Source of the DNA: a virus
Direction: 5' to 3' (one strand)
Virus record (IMG/VR): IMGVR_UViG_3300031857_000668
Span: 1-35,051 of that record
DNA: 35,051 nt
The notes below the pieces were generated by a model. The model was not told the origin of the DNA, made no database searches, and worked only from the letters and a program-made list of their open reading frames with translations. Shown here piece after piece: positions 22,280-30,323 of the stretch. Numbering within the stretch: position 1 is the first letter of the stretch; the number at the start of each line of letters is the position of its first letter. The translations under genes and the position numbers were made by a program.

Positions 22280-24469
22280 GTGAAGCCCACAAAAGTAGAA
22301 ATTCTCCGAGAGTCAATTGCAAAAATCGTGCCATTGCTCTCCGGGCGCGGTGTCGAAGTCACGCAGGTCGGCACTAAGGCGTATGTCTCTTATCATCCCA
22401 AGACCTTCGTCCCGGAGCGGGTAAACATCCCGTACATTCCGGACAGCGCGCCGGATGCCCTGCTGATTGCCATTCAAGGCTTCGTTGACCACGAGTGCGC
22501 GCACATTCTGTTTAGCAATGCGAAGTTTGTGGAAACTGCCAGACACTCGAAGGTCGGCAGCATCTACGGTGTCATCGAGGACACCTTCATCGAACGAAAA
22601 ATGAAGGAGGCTTACGGTGGTTCTAAGGAGAATCTCGTCAAGACCTGGTCGTTCGTCGAGGAGCACATTCTCAAGGAGCCGCTTGCTAAGGCGGTTGCAT
22701 CAGGCAGCAAGGAAGCAATCTTCGGCACACTGCTTGTGCCGCTCATGCGCTTCTGGTCTGGCCAGAAAGAGTGCGAGGCGCTGATTAAGCCGCACCTGCC
22801 CACTATCGAGCCGATGATTAAGGCAATCGGCAGCGACTTGATTGACCGGATTCGTACCGTCAATTCTTCGGAGGACGGCTACAAGTTGGCGGTTGCGATG
22901 CACAATCGGCTTGAGGAACTCAAGCGTCGCGTCGAGGAAGAGGAAAGGAAAAAGAAGGAGAAGGAGGAGGGCGAAAAAGGCGAAGGCGAGGACACCTCTG
23001 GCGGCACGCCCGATGCAGATGGTGATTCTTCTGGCCCCACCCGTCGCAGCAAATCTAGCGCCTCTGACTCCGGCGACTCCGGCGACCCTGATGACGGCCC
23101 CGGCGATGAGTCTGAGGACGAGCACCCCGAGGACGGACATCCGGAGGAGGACTCTGCGGACGACTCTGACTACGAGGGCGATTCCGACGAGGATGACTCT
23201 GATGAGGAGGACTCTGAGGGTGGCTCCGACGAGGATGACTCTGATGAGGACTCTGATGAGGAGGACTCTGAGGGTGGCTCCGACGAGGATGACTCTGATG
23301 AGGACTCTGATGAGGAGGACTCTGAGGGTGGCTCCGACGAGGATGACTCTGATGAGGACTCTGATGAGGACTCTGATGAGGACTCTGATGAGGACTCTGA
23401 TGAGGACTCCGAAGATGAGAGCGAGGACGAGGACTCTGAGGAGGGCCTCGACGGCGAAATCGCAGAGTCAATTGCGGATGTCATCAAGGCTATCGAGGAG
23501 GCAAAAGACCTCGACGCGATGATGGATAAGAAAATCGCTGAGGAGATTGAGAAGGCCCACGCGGCGTCAAGATACACGCCGCTTACTAGGGACTTGGATG
23601 ATATCTCCGAGTTTCGTCCGCGCGCAGGTGTGCCGACCCAACTGAGGCAAATGGCTGCAATGGAGGCCGCCGTTAGCAGTCATATCGGGCCTTTGCAGCG
23701 TCATTTGGAGCGATTTGTTGCGGCCCGCTCTCACAGCCGCATGATTCCAGGCTATCGCTCGGGCCGAATCAACCCAAGCGCCTTGCATCGCATTGCGACT
23801 GGCGACGAACGCTTGTTCAGGCGCAAGTATGTAAGCCGGACTAAGGATGTTGCGGTCAGCCTTGTTGTTGACCTTTCTGGCTCGATGGGTGGGTCAAAGA
23901 TTGATTTGGCTATGAAGGCGGCATTCGCCCTGTCCTCATCGCTTGATAGGCTCAATATCACGCACGAAATTATCGGCTTCACCACTAATTGGCCGAGCAA
24001 GGTTGGCGTGTATCTTGCAGAAGTAGGCGCAGACCGCCATAAGTATTCGCGGTCTGAGGCTGTTTATATGCCTATCTTCAAGTCTTTCAACAGCCGCTTT
24101 AATTCAGAGCGACGCCGCGCAATGGCTTGTTATGACGAAATTGACCTGGCAAACAATATTGACGGCGAGTCGGTCGAATATGCCGCCAAACGGCTGTGGG
24201 CGCGTCGAGAGGCCCGCAAACTGATGATTGTCCTGTCTGACGGCCTGCCGTGCGCTGAGGGCGACCGTTCCGCACAAGACTGGCATCTTGCCGAGACGGT
24301 CAAGCGAATTCAGTCCGGCGGTATCGAAGTATTCGGCATTGGCATCATGTCCGCTGCCGTCAAGCGGTATTACCGCAATCATGTTGTCATCAACAAGTTG
24401 GATGAGCTTCCGACTACCGTTATGCGGCAGCTGGAAGTCATGCTGCTTGACTCGACAAAAGCCGCGTAG
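22280..24469 (+). CDS. CobT-like VWA-domain protein with HExxH motif and acidic repeat
   Basis: A 729-residue protein. The GTG start follows GGAGG. Residues 71-75 are HECAH, a zinc-metallopeptidase-type HExxH, followed by GVIEDTFIERKM, which may give a third ligand. Residues about 250-390 are extremely acidic (Asp, Glu, Ser). The C-terminal VWA domain has MIDAS DLSGS at 531-535 and MIVLSDGLP later. The same overall plan is seen in CobT, the partner of CobS in cobalt chelation, and in VWA partners of MoxR ATPases. The next gene is CobS-like, so the two likely form an ATP-driven remodelling pair. No other B12 gene is here, so a cobalamin role is doubtful. Confidence 0.8.
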   Translation: MKPTKVEILRESIAKIVPLLSGRGVEVTQVGTKAYVSYHPKTFVPERVNIPYIPDSAPDALLIAIQGFVDHECAHILFSNAKFVETARHSKVGSIYGVIEDTFIERKMKEAYGGSKENLVKTWSFVEEHILKEPLAKAVASGSKEAIFGTLLVPLMRFWSGQKECEALIKPHLPTIEPMIKAIGSDLIDRIRTVNSSEDGYKLAVAMHNRLEELKRRVEEEERKKKEKEEGEKGEGEDTSGGTPDADGDSSGPTRRSKSSASDSGDSGDPDDGPGDESEDEHPEDGHPEEDSADDSDYEGDSDEDDSDEEDSEGGSDEDDSDEDSDEEDSEGGSDEDDSDEDSDEEDSEGGSDEDDSDEDSDEDSDEDSDEDSDEDSEDESEDEDSEEGLDGEIAESIADVIKAIEEAKDLDAMMDKKIAEEIEKAHAASRYTPLTRDLDDISEFRPRAGVPTQLRQMAAMEAAVSSHIGPLQRHLERFVAARSHSRMIPGYRSGRINPSALHRIATGDERLFRRKYVSRTKDVAVSLVVDLSGSMGGSKIDLAMKAAFALSSSLDRLNITHEIIGFTTNWPSKVGVYLAEVGADRHKYSRSEAVYMPIFKSFNSRFNSERRRAMACYDEIDLANNIDGESVEYAAKRLWARREARKLMIVLSDGLPCAEGDRSAQDWHLAETVKRIQSGGIEVFGIGIMSAAVKRYYRNHVVINKLDELPTTVMRQLEVMLLDSTKAA
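23192..23413 (+). repeat. Nested tandem repeat coding for the acidic region
   Basis: A 42-base unit at 23192-23233 is followed by two identical 54-base units (23234-23287 and 23288-23341, DDSDEDSDEEDSEGGSDE) and then by several 12-base GACTCTGATGAG units (DSDE) to about 23405. Near-identity at the DNA level points to recent slippage or unequal recombination, so the copy number probably varies among relatives. Confidence 0.88.
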
Positions 24470-24478
24470 TCGAGCACT

Positions 24479-24567
24479 TGGTAATCAATCGGTAAGTCAT
24501 TGGTAAGTGTTGTTACCAATGGGGTTGTCTTGTATATTGCAATTGTCGCGTTATCGCACTTTGGAGG
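24479..24567 (+). promoter_or_regulatory. Hairpin, sigma70-like promoter and SD before the CobS-like gene
   Basis: TTGGTAA occurs near 24479 and TTGGTAAGT at 24500-24508; AAGTCAT is at 24494. A perfect 9-bp stem CATTGGTAA/TTACCAATG (24498-24506 and 24513-24521) has a GTGTTG loop. TTGTTA (24510-24515), 17 bases and TATATT (24533-24538) make a reasonable sigma70-type promoter whose -35 lies in the hairpin. The SD TTGGAGG (24561-24567) is five bases before the GTG. Confidence 0.5.
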
Positions 24568-24572
24568 TGTTT

Positions 24573-25730
24573 GTGTCCAGTAAGATTACTTGTCAAATCT
24601 GCGGCGAGCAGGTTCACGCCATTCAGAAGCACTTGGCGGAGGCGCATCCGGACGTGAGTCTGGATGCTTACAAGGCCCAGTTCCCAGACTCGCCAATTCT
24701 GAGCGAGGCCGCAAGGGCAAAAATTGCCGAGCGGCGTGCTCAGGAAACTAAGTCGGGCGTGACTGATGTGGCTGCCCCTCGTGGTGTCCCGACCAAGCCC
24801 GGTACATTTCTGCATGAGGTCTTTGACCTGGGTACGGTGCCCGCCGCTATGTCGGCATCCGGCAAGCCCATTCCCATTGCTGTCCTGGACGATATCGAAG
24901 GCGAGTACGGCACTGCGATGGTGCCGGCCGTCGACAAGTCCTATGTGTTCAACATCGACCTGCTCAAGACGGTGTTGATGTGCCTGGAAATGAATATGCC
25001 TTGCTATCTGTGGGGCCACATGGGTACGGGCAAGACCACTATCTACGAGCAGGCGTGTGCGCATACGCGCCGCCCGATGATTCGGGTCAACCACACCGTC
25101 AACACAGAGGAAGCGCACATTCTGGGCCAGCACGTCTTCCGTGACGGGCAGACGGTCTATCAGCCGGCCTGGCTGCCCATCGCGATGCGATATGGACTTG
25201 TCTATGTCGCCGACGAGTACGACTTCTGTGTGCCGCACGTCCTGTCGGTCTATCAGTCGGTTCTCGAGGGTAAGCCGCTCATTATCAAGGACGCCGACCC
25301 CGAATGGCGTGTCGTTCATCCGCACCCGAACTTCCGGTTCCTTGCGAACGGCAACACTAACGGCACCGGCGACTCGACGGGCATCTATCAAGGTACGCAG
25401 TTGCAGAACGCGGCGAACTACGAACGCTTCGCCGTCGTGCAGCGTGTGGAGTTCATGGACGCAAGCATCGAGAAGCGCATCCTCATCAGCCGCTGCGGTC
25501 TCGGCAGCAAGGATGCGGACCACTTCATCAAGTTTGCCAGCCTGATTCGTCAGGAGGTCGACAAGAGTTCCATCAGCACGCCGATTACTCCCCGGTCGCT
25601 CATCAATGCCGCCCGACTCGGCATCGTCAAGGGTGACTTCAAGGTGGGCCTGTCGCTTGCTTACATCAATCGCCTGCCGCCCGTCGAGCAGGAGGTTGCG
25701 CGTCAGTTGGTGCAGAGGATTTTCACCTGA
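24573..25730 (+). CDS. CobS/MoxR-like AAA+ ATPase with N-terminal zinc finger
   Basis: A 385-residue protein starting at GTG 24573, five bases after SD TTGGAGG. The first ~45 residues match a C2H2-type finger found in many phage proteins, CQICGEQVHAIQKHLAEAH followed by SLDAYKAQFP. The AAA+ core has Walker A GHMGTGKT (from residue 148, Lys154) and Walker B VADEYD (Asp214, Glu215), then sensor-type FLANGNTNGTGD and the EKRILISRCG region seen in CobS. In CobS-CobT the ATPase drives metal insertion. In phages the target is unknown. The stop overlaps the next start (TGATG). Confidence 0.82.
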   Translation: MSSKITCQICGEQVHAIQKHLAEAHPDVSLDAYKAQFPDSPILSEAARAKIAERRAQETKSGVTDVAAPRGVPTKPGTFLHEVFDLGTVPAAMSASGKPIPIAVLDDIEGEYGTAMVPAVDKSYVFNIDLLKTVLMCLEMNMPCYLWGHMGTGKTTIYEQACAHTRRPMIRVNHTVNTEEAHILGQHVFRDGQTVYQPAWLPIAMRYGLVYVADEYDFCVPHVLSVYQSVLEGKPLIIKDADPEWRVVHPHPNFRFLANGNTNGTGDSTGIYQGTQLQNAANYERFAVVQRVEFMDASIEKRILISRCGLGSKDADHFIKFASLIRQEVDKSSISTPITPRSLINAARLGIVKGDFKVGLSLAYINRLPPVEQEVARQLVQRIFT

Positions 25731-26374
25731 TGACAGCGCCAGCGCAGCCTCCAAAATGGGAGGACTACGAGCGGTTTGTGGCACAGCTGTCCTGGAAATC
25801 TCACCGGAGATCCAGGATGGCTGGACGCCCAATGGAATTTGACGACATTTTCCAGGAGGCGGCTACAGCCTATGTTCGCGCGCTGAGGACATTCAAGCCG
25901 GAACTCGGGTTCCGATTCATCACTTATCTTGGCGCCGCCGTTAATTCGTCCCTTGCCAACTACAAGAAAAAGATGGACCGCCAGCTGGTTGGTAGGACGG
26001 TCAGTCTGGACTCGATGTTGGAAGAGGACGGGGATGCCCACGAGGTGTTTCCTGGGTACGACCCGTCGCCACTCGATGAGTTGATGGCGACGGACTCCCT
26101 TGAAAACTCCTTGAGAGAACTGGGTCCGCTCGGCGAACAGATGATTGAGTGGATGATTAGCCCGCCTCCGGAAATTGAGGCGGAACTCAACGCGCTTCGT
26201 TGGAAATTTGCCGAAATGAATCGGCGTGGAATTCGACGCAATGCCGTCAATCTTGAAATGGACATTCGCTTTCTGTTTGGCGAACTCCTGCCCAAGTTGA
26301 TTCCGGAGAATCAGGCGGCAATCAAGAGGCTTAGGGCCAAAGTACAGGGGGTGGTAGGTGCATGGAACATCTAG
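25730..26374 (+). CDS. Sigma-70 region-2-like transcription factor
   Basis: A 214-residue protein. Residues about 34-80 fit sigma region 2: MEFDDIFQEAATAYVRALRTFKPELGFRFITYLGAAV matches the DLIQEG...A-x-x-x-FDP-x-x-G-x-x-F-x-TYA pattern, the core-binding and -10-recognition part. The C-terminal half has helices, but I see no clear region-4 helix-turn-helix. That is like small phage sigma factors such as T4 gp55, which work with co-factors. It may direct host RNA polymerase to phage promoters, possibly the recurring elements listed here. Start overlaps the previous stop, and the end overlaps the next gene by 13 bases. Confidence 0.7.
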   Translation: MTAPAQPPKWEDYERFVAQLSWKSHRRSRMAGRPMEFDDIFQEAATAYVRALRTFKPELGFRFITYLGAAVNSSLANYKKKMDRQLVGRTVSLDSMLEEDGDAHEVFPGYDPSPLDELMATDSLENSLRELGPLGEQMIEWMISPPPEIEAELNALRWKFAEMNRRGIRRNAVNLEMDIRFLFGELLPKLIPENQAAIKRLRAKVQGVVGAWNI

Positions 26375-26988
26375 AAAGACCAGGCTGCTTCGGGTTTGTG
26401 GTCTGTTACGAGCCAGGCTCGGAGTTCTGCTCCGGGTGTAATCACGAGGAAGCCTGTGCGGCGGTTGTTTCTGAGCGTCGCACAGCGTTGGAAAAGTTAC
26501 TCGCGGGTAGGGTAGCGGGGGGTGCGCGAGGCCCGCTGAAACGGGCTGCAATGCGCCCTAGCGTAGCGCCTGCTACACCCGCTCCCGTTGTGCATATCGC
26601 AGTAGTGGAGACAGTCGTGGAAATCAAGGCAGAAGTACCCAAGCGTGGTGGTTCGGAACCCAAGCGGTATGCCGCAGGGGAAATGAGCAAGAAGGCTCGC
26701 CAGCTGGACGAGTCGCTCAAGCGGCTCAACATCAATGCGGTCGAAAGTCTGAAGGCGGGTAGGAACCCGATGGAGGGCTTCGACAGGCTTAGTTTCTTCA
26801 AGATTGCCTGCGACCTGCTCCTGGCTGACGGCGCCCTCGACCGCGCCAAACTGCACAAGGCGTATACCGACAATCTTGGGTGGGACTCCAAAACGGCAGC
26901 GTCCCATCTGTCCATCATCGCATCTTACATGGTCGCGACAGGAATCCTTGCTGTGGACGGCAAAATGCTCATCCGAGTTGCCCGATGA
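26362..26988 (+). CDS. Cysteine-cluster protein of unknown function
   Basis: A 208-residue protein. The N-terminus GCFGFVVCYEPGSEFCSGC and a further Cys32 give a cluster (Cys9, 15, 23, 26, 32). This resembles the CFG...P..C-x2-C-x5-C motif of many phage and bacterial proteins and is a likely metal or iron-sulphur site. A Pro/Ala/Arg-rich linker (about 50-85) follows. The C-terminal ~100 residues are helical (DRLSFFKIACDLLLADGALD, then ASHLSIIASYMVATGIL) and may be a winged-helix-like domain. It sits between the sigma-like and polymerase genes and overlaps both (ATGA with the latter). Confidence 0.72.
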   Translation: MEHLERPGCFGFVVCYEPGSEFCSGCNHEEACAAVVSERRTALEKLLAGRVAGGARGPLKRAAMRPSVAPATPAPVVHIAVVETVVEIKAEVPKRGGSEPKRYAAGEMSKKARQLDESLKRLNINAVESLKAGRNPMEGFDRLSFFKIACDLLLADGALDRAKLHKAYTDNLGWDSKTAASHLSIIASYMVATGILAVDGKMLIRVAR

Positions 26989-29900
26989 TTTGGCTGAATG
27001 CCCGGACGCACTTCTCGCTCGGCGAGAGTGTGGTCAAGATTGACGAGTTGGTTGACGCCGCAAAGGAGCAGGGCGTTCATGCCATCGGACTTATGGACAC
27101 GATGAATGTGTCCGGCATGATTGACTTCTGCAAGCGGTGCAAGGAGGGCGGCATCAAGCCCATCGTCGGCGTGCGACTGCGGGTTGTGGATGACCCGCTC
27201 TATCGGAAGCCCGGCCTTGGTGAACCCAAGAAGGACAACTACGAATACTATCCGAATGTCTACATCCGGAATCACGACGGTTGGCTCTCGGTTCTGAGGC
27301 TGCTGTCCAAGGGGCTGAGTGAGGACTACTTCTACTACAAGCCGCGCATCGGGCTGGATGACTTGCTCGAGGAATTGGAACGCGGCGGGCTTATCGTCAC
27401 CTCTGGCGACTTCAACGGCGTGTTCACGCATCCTAGTGCGGCTAAGATTTGGACCGCCATTGAGGCGGCAGCGGGAGAACTGGCCTGCGGCGAGGTCGTG
27501 CCGCTCAATACTCCGTTTTGGGATAGGTACAATTTCGAGGTCATCAAGCACACGAAATCCCACGCCGTCACCTGGCCCATCCTCTACCTGACCGGGGAGG
27601 AAGCGGAAGCGCGCGATGTGGCGTCCGCAATCATCTCCAATCACAAGATTACCGACCGGTTCCGGCATATCCCGCATACCCGGTGCCATCACCCTGTTGA
27701 TGCCAGTCAACTCCGCTCCCACAAGGAAGGCACTTACGGGCGGCTCGGCATCAAGCCTACGGTCGAGTACGAAATCGAGCCGCGCATCGAGTTCTCCTGG
27801 TCAAAATTGCCGGTCACGCTGCCTAGCATTGCTACTGGCGAGACCGAGTTCGATATGCTTGTGCGCCTGTGTAAGAAGGGCTGGAAGGAGCGTTTCAGCC
27901 AGGAGATTCTCGGACACAAGCCAGGCCCAGAGGAGTTGCCCAAGTATCAGGAGCGCCTCAAGTACGAACTTGGCGTCATCCGCAAGATGGGCTTTGAGCG
28001 GTACTTCCTGGTCGTCGCAGATGTGGTGAACTGGGCCAAGTGGAACGGGATTCTTGTAGGCCCCGGTCGAGGCTCTGTTGGCGGCAGTCTTGTCGCCTAC
28101 CTGACGCGAATCACGGATGTCGACCCCATCCGCTTCAACCTACTTTTCGAGCGTTTCATCAACCCGGAACGCCTCGACTTGCCCGACGCGGACCTCGACT
28201 TTCAGTCCTCCCGCCGCGAAGAGGTTATTCAGTACCTAGTCGACAAGTACGGTCGGGACATGGTGGCCGGCATTTCTAACTTCTCGACGATGGCATCCGC
28301 ATCAGCCCTGCGCGATGTAGGTCGCGTCTACAACATCGACCTGCGTGAAATGGAAATCACGAAGTTGGTGCCGAAGGAGCACGGCAAGCCCTACGAGTTG
28401 GAGCGTGCTGCTGACGAAGTGCCGCAAATCGACAACTTCCGGGTCAAGCATCCGGCTATCTGGAAGACAGCGACCCGTCTGGAGGGCGTCATGCGGTCGT
28501 TTGGCCGTCACGCTGCTGGCGTTGTCGTCGCTGGCGAGCCGCTTTCAAATCGTGCCGTAGTCGAGACGCATCGCGGCGAACCCGTGGTCAATTGGGACAA
28601 GGTGTTCGTGGAAGACCTGGGGCTGGTGAAGATGGACGTTCTCGGTCTGTCTACGCTGGATGTCATCGGGTTGGCGCTCAAATACATCGAGCAGCGGCAT
28701 CGCATCACCATTGATATGACCACGCTGCCGCTTGATGACCCCAAGACCCTGGACTCTTTCGCAGAGGGCCAGACGGTCGGCGTGTTCCAGTTTGAATCAT
28801 CGGGAATGCGGACGCTGCTCAAGGACTTGGGCATGGGTGGCAAGTTGACTTTCGAGGACTTGGCCGCCGCTACCTCGCTGTATCGCCCCGGCCCGAAGGA
28901 CTCTGGTCTGCTGGACGACTATGTGGCTATTCGTCAGGGCCTGAAGAGGCCCTACTACGAGCATCCCAACATGATTCCTGCGCTGGAAACAACGGGCGGG
29001 GTCATGGTGTACCAGGAGCAGGTCATGCAGATTACCCGCGACCTGTGCGGATTCTCTGCCGCAGAAGCCGACGCTGCTCGAAAGGCGATGGGCAAGAAGG
29101 ACAAAGACAAGATGGAGGCCCTGCGCGCCAAGTTTGTGGCGGGCGCGCAAAGTCACTCGGGTATGGAGTCGAGGCCCGCTAATGGCTTGTTCGACAAGAT
29201 TATGAATTTCGCCGCGTACGCCTTCAATCGAAGCCACGCTGTCGAGTATTCCGTAATCTCGTACTGGACGATGTGGCTCAAGGTCAATTACCCGGCAGAG
29301 TTCTACGCGGCGGGCCTGACGATTCTCGGCGACGACAAGCTGGAGGGCCTGGTGCGTGACGCCAGGAAGCGAGAAATCGAGGTGATGCCGCCCCGCATCA
29401 ACACCTCCACTCAGCGGTTTGAGATTATCGACGGACTGAAGGAGCGTTCCGAGAAGTTGCCCAATGCAGTCTTGATTGCGCCATTTAGCCGCGTCAAGGG
29501 AATCTCCGAAAACACGGCCCAGTCTATTCTCGAGGCGCGCAACAAGGCAGGTAAGTTCCTCAGTCGGAAGCATCTTGAAGGCATCGTCAACAGGACGAAG
29601 GTCAATGTTCGTCATCGCGACGCGCTGGACAAGGTCGGTGCTTTTCATGGCATCGAACCGGGAAGTCTGCCGCCCCTGCATCCCGACCGTCGCAAAGACC
29701 AGATGGCCCTCATGCCCGGTCTGATTATCGACATGGTCAAGGCAGACCGGGCAATCGTCACCGGAGAGGCAATCAAGAACATCCTGATTTCCGAAGTTGT
29801 CAGGCCCGTTCAGTCCTGTAAGGGCTGTAGCCTCAGCGGTGGCGTACACCCGATGCCTAGACTCGGTGCTAAAGCCAAGTTCATGGTGGTCACCGACTGC

Positions 29901-30323
29901 CCGAACTACTCGGAGGAGGCTGAGAACAAGATGTTCTCAGGCAAAGCCTCCGGGTTCTTGAGGGAGGCGCTGAACTCGGCAGAACTGAAGGCAGCAGACG
30001 CTTACTTCACCTCGCTGGTCAAATCGCCCAAGTCCGGCAAGTTGCTCTCCAATGAGCAAATCAACGGCTGCGCCGGCTACTTGATGAAGGAAATTGAGAT
30101 TCTCAAGCCGCCCGTAATCTTGGCGCTTGGTAGTTCGACTGTGAATTATCTGGTGCCGGGGCTAAAGGGTGGTGTGCAGGAGCATACCGGCAGGGTTCAC
30201 TACAACCCCAAACTGGATGCCAATATCGTCATTGGATTCAACCCCGCGATGATTGCCTTCGATTCATCCAAGCAGACGGCGCTGAACGAGATTTTGGCGA
30301 CCGTCGCTGAATTGGTAAGTTGA
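26985..30323 (+). CDS. dnaE: DNA polymerase III alpha subunit (DnaE) fused to a family-4-like uracil-DNA glycosylase domain
   Basis: A 1112-residue replicative polymerase. The ATG overlaps the previous stop (ATGA). The N-terminal PHP domain (about 1-270) has lost metal ligands: LNARTHFSLGES stands where active PHP domains have H-x-H, and LMDTMN where they have D-H. The catalytic core is intact: GPGRGSVGGSLVAYL, PDADLDF with Asp401 and Asp403 (same numbers as E. coli), and VKMDVLGL (Asp551). A helix-hairpin-helix (VKGISENTAQSILEARN) and a clamp-binding-like QMALM (906-910; E. coli has its motif near 920) follow. From about residue 940 the usual OB and tau-binding domains are missing. Instead there is a glycosylase-like domain: CKGCSLS (Cys945, Cys948), FMVVTDCPN where family 4 has GEAPG, NGCAGYLMKEIEILKPPVILALG, and GFNPAM where it has HPA. 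Confidence 0.85.
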   Translation: MIWLNARTHFSLGESVVKIDELVDAAKEQGVHAIGLMDTMNVSGMIDFCKRCKEGGIKPIVGVRLRVVDDPLYRKPGLGEPKKDNYEYYPNVYIRNHDGWLSVLRLLSKGLSEDYFYYKPRIGLDDLLEELERGGLIVTSGDFNGVFTHPSAAKIWTAIEAAAGELACGEVVPLNTPFWDRYNFEVIKHTKSHAVTWPILYLTGEEAEARDVASAIISNHKITDRFRHIPHTRCHHPVDASQLRSHKEGTYGRLGIKPTVEYEIEPRIEFSWSKLPVTLPSIATGETEFDMLVRLCKKGWKERFSQEILGHKPGPEELPKYQERLKYELGVIRKMGFERYFLVVADVVNWAKWNGILVGPGRGSVGGSLVAYLTRITDVDPIRFNLLFERFINPERLDLPDADLDFQSSRREEVIQYLVDKYGRDMVAGISNFSTMASASALRDVGRVYNIDLREMEITKLVPKEHGKPYELERAADEVPQIDNFRVKHPAIWKTATRLEGVMRSFGRHAAGVVVAGEPLSNRAVVETHRGEPVVNWDKVFVEDLGLVKMDVLGLSTLDVIGLALKYIEQRHRITIDMTTLPLDDPKTLDSFAEGQTVGVFQFESSGMRTLLKDLGMGGKLTFEDLAAATSLYRPGPKDSGLLDDYVAIRQGLKRPYYEHPNMIPALETTGGVMVYQEQVMQITRDLCGFSAAEADAARKAMGKKDKDKMEALRAKFVAGAQSHSGMESRPANGLFDKIMNFAAYAFNRSHAVEYSVISYWTMWLKVNYPAEFYAAGLTILGDDKLEGLVRDARKREIEVMPPRINTSTQRFEIIDGLKERSEKLPNAVLIAPFSRVKGISENTAQSILEARNKAGKFLSRKHLEGIVNRTKVNVRHRDALDKVGAFHGIEPGSLPPLHPDRRKDQMALMPGLIIDMVKADRAIVTGEAIKNILISEVVRPVQSCKGCSLSGGVHPMPRLGAKAKFMVVTDCPNYSEEAENKMFSGKASGFLREALNSAELKAADAYFTSLVKSPKSGKLLSNEQINGCAGYLMKEIEILKPPVILALGSSTVNYLVPGLKGGVQEHTGRVHYNPKLDANIVIGFNPAMIAFDSSKQTALNEILATVAELVS

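Noticed and set aside
23170-23577. Minus-strand open frame with long serine-rich repeats
   Set aside because: It is only the complement of the acidic Asp/Glu/Ser repeat of the CobT-like gene.
22280-25730. Cobalamin biosynthesis operon
   Set aside because: Only CobT- and CobS-like genes are present, and both have extra non-standard parts. A phage remodelling role is more likely than cobalt insertion.
24513-25832. Minus-strand open frame of 439 codons opposite the CobS-like gene
   Set aside because: The + strand frame has Walker motifs and a good SD. The minus frame is rich in Arg, His and Val from reverse-complement codons and has no motif.
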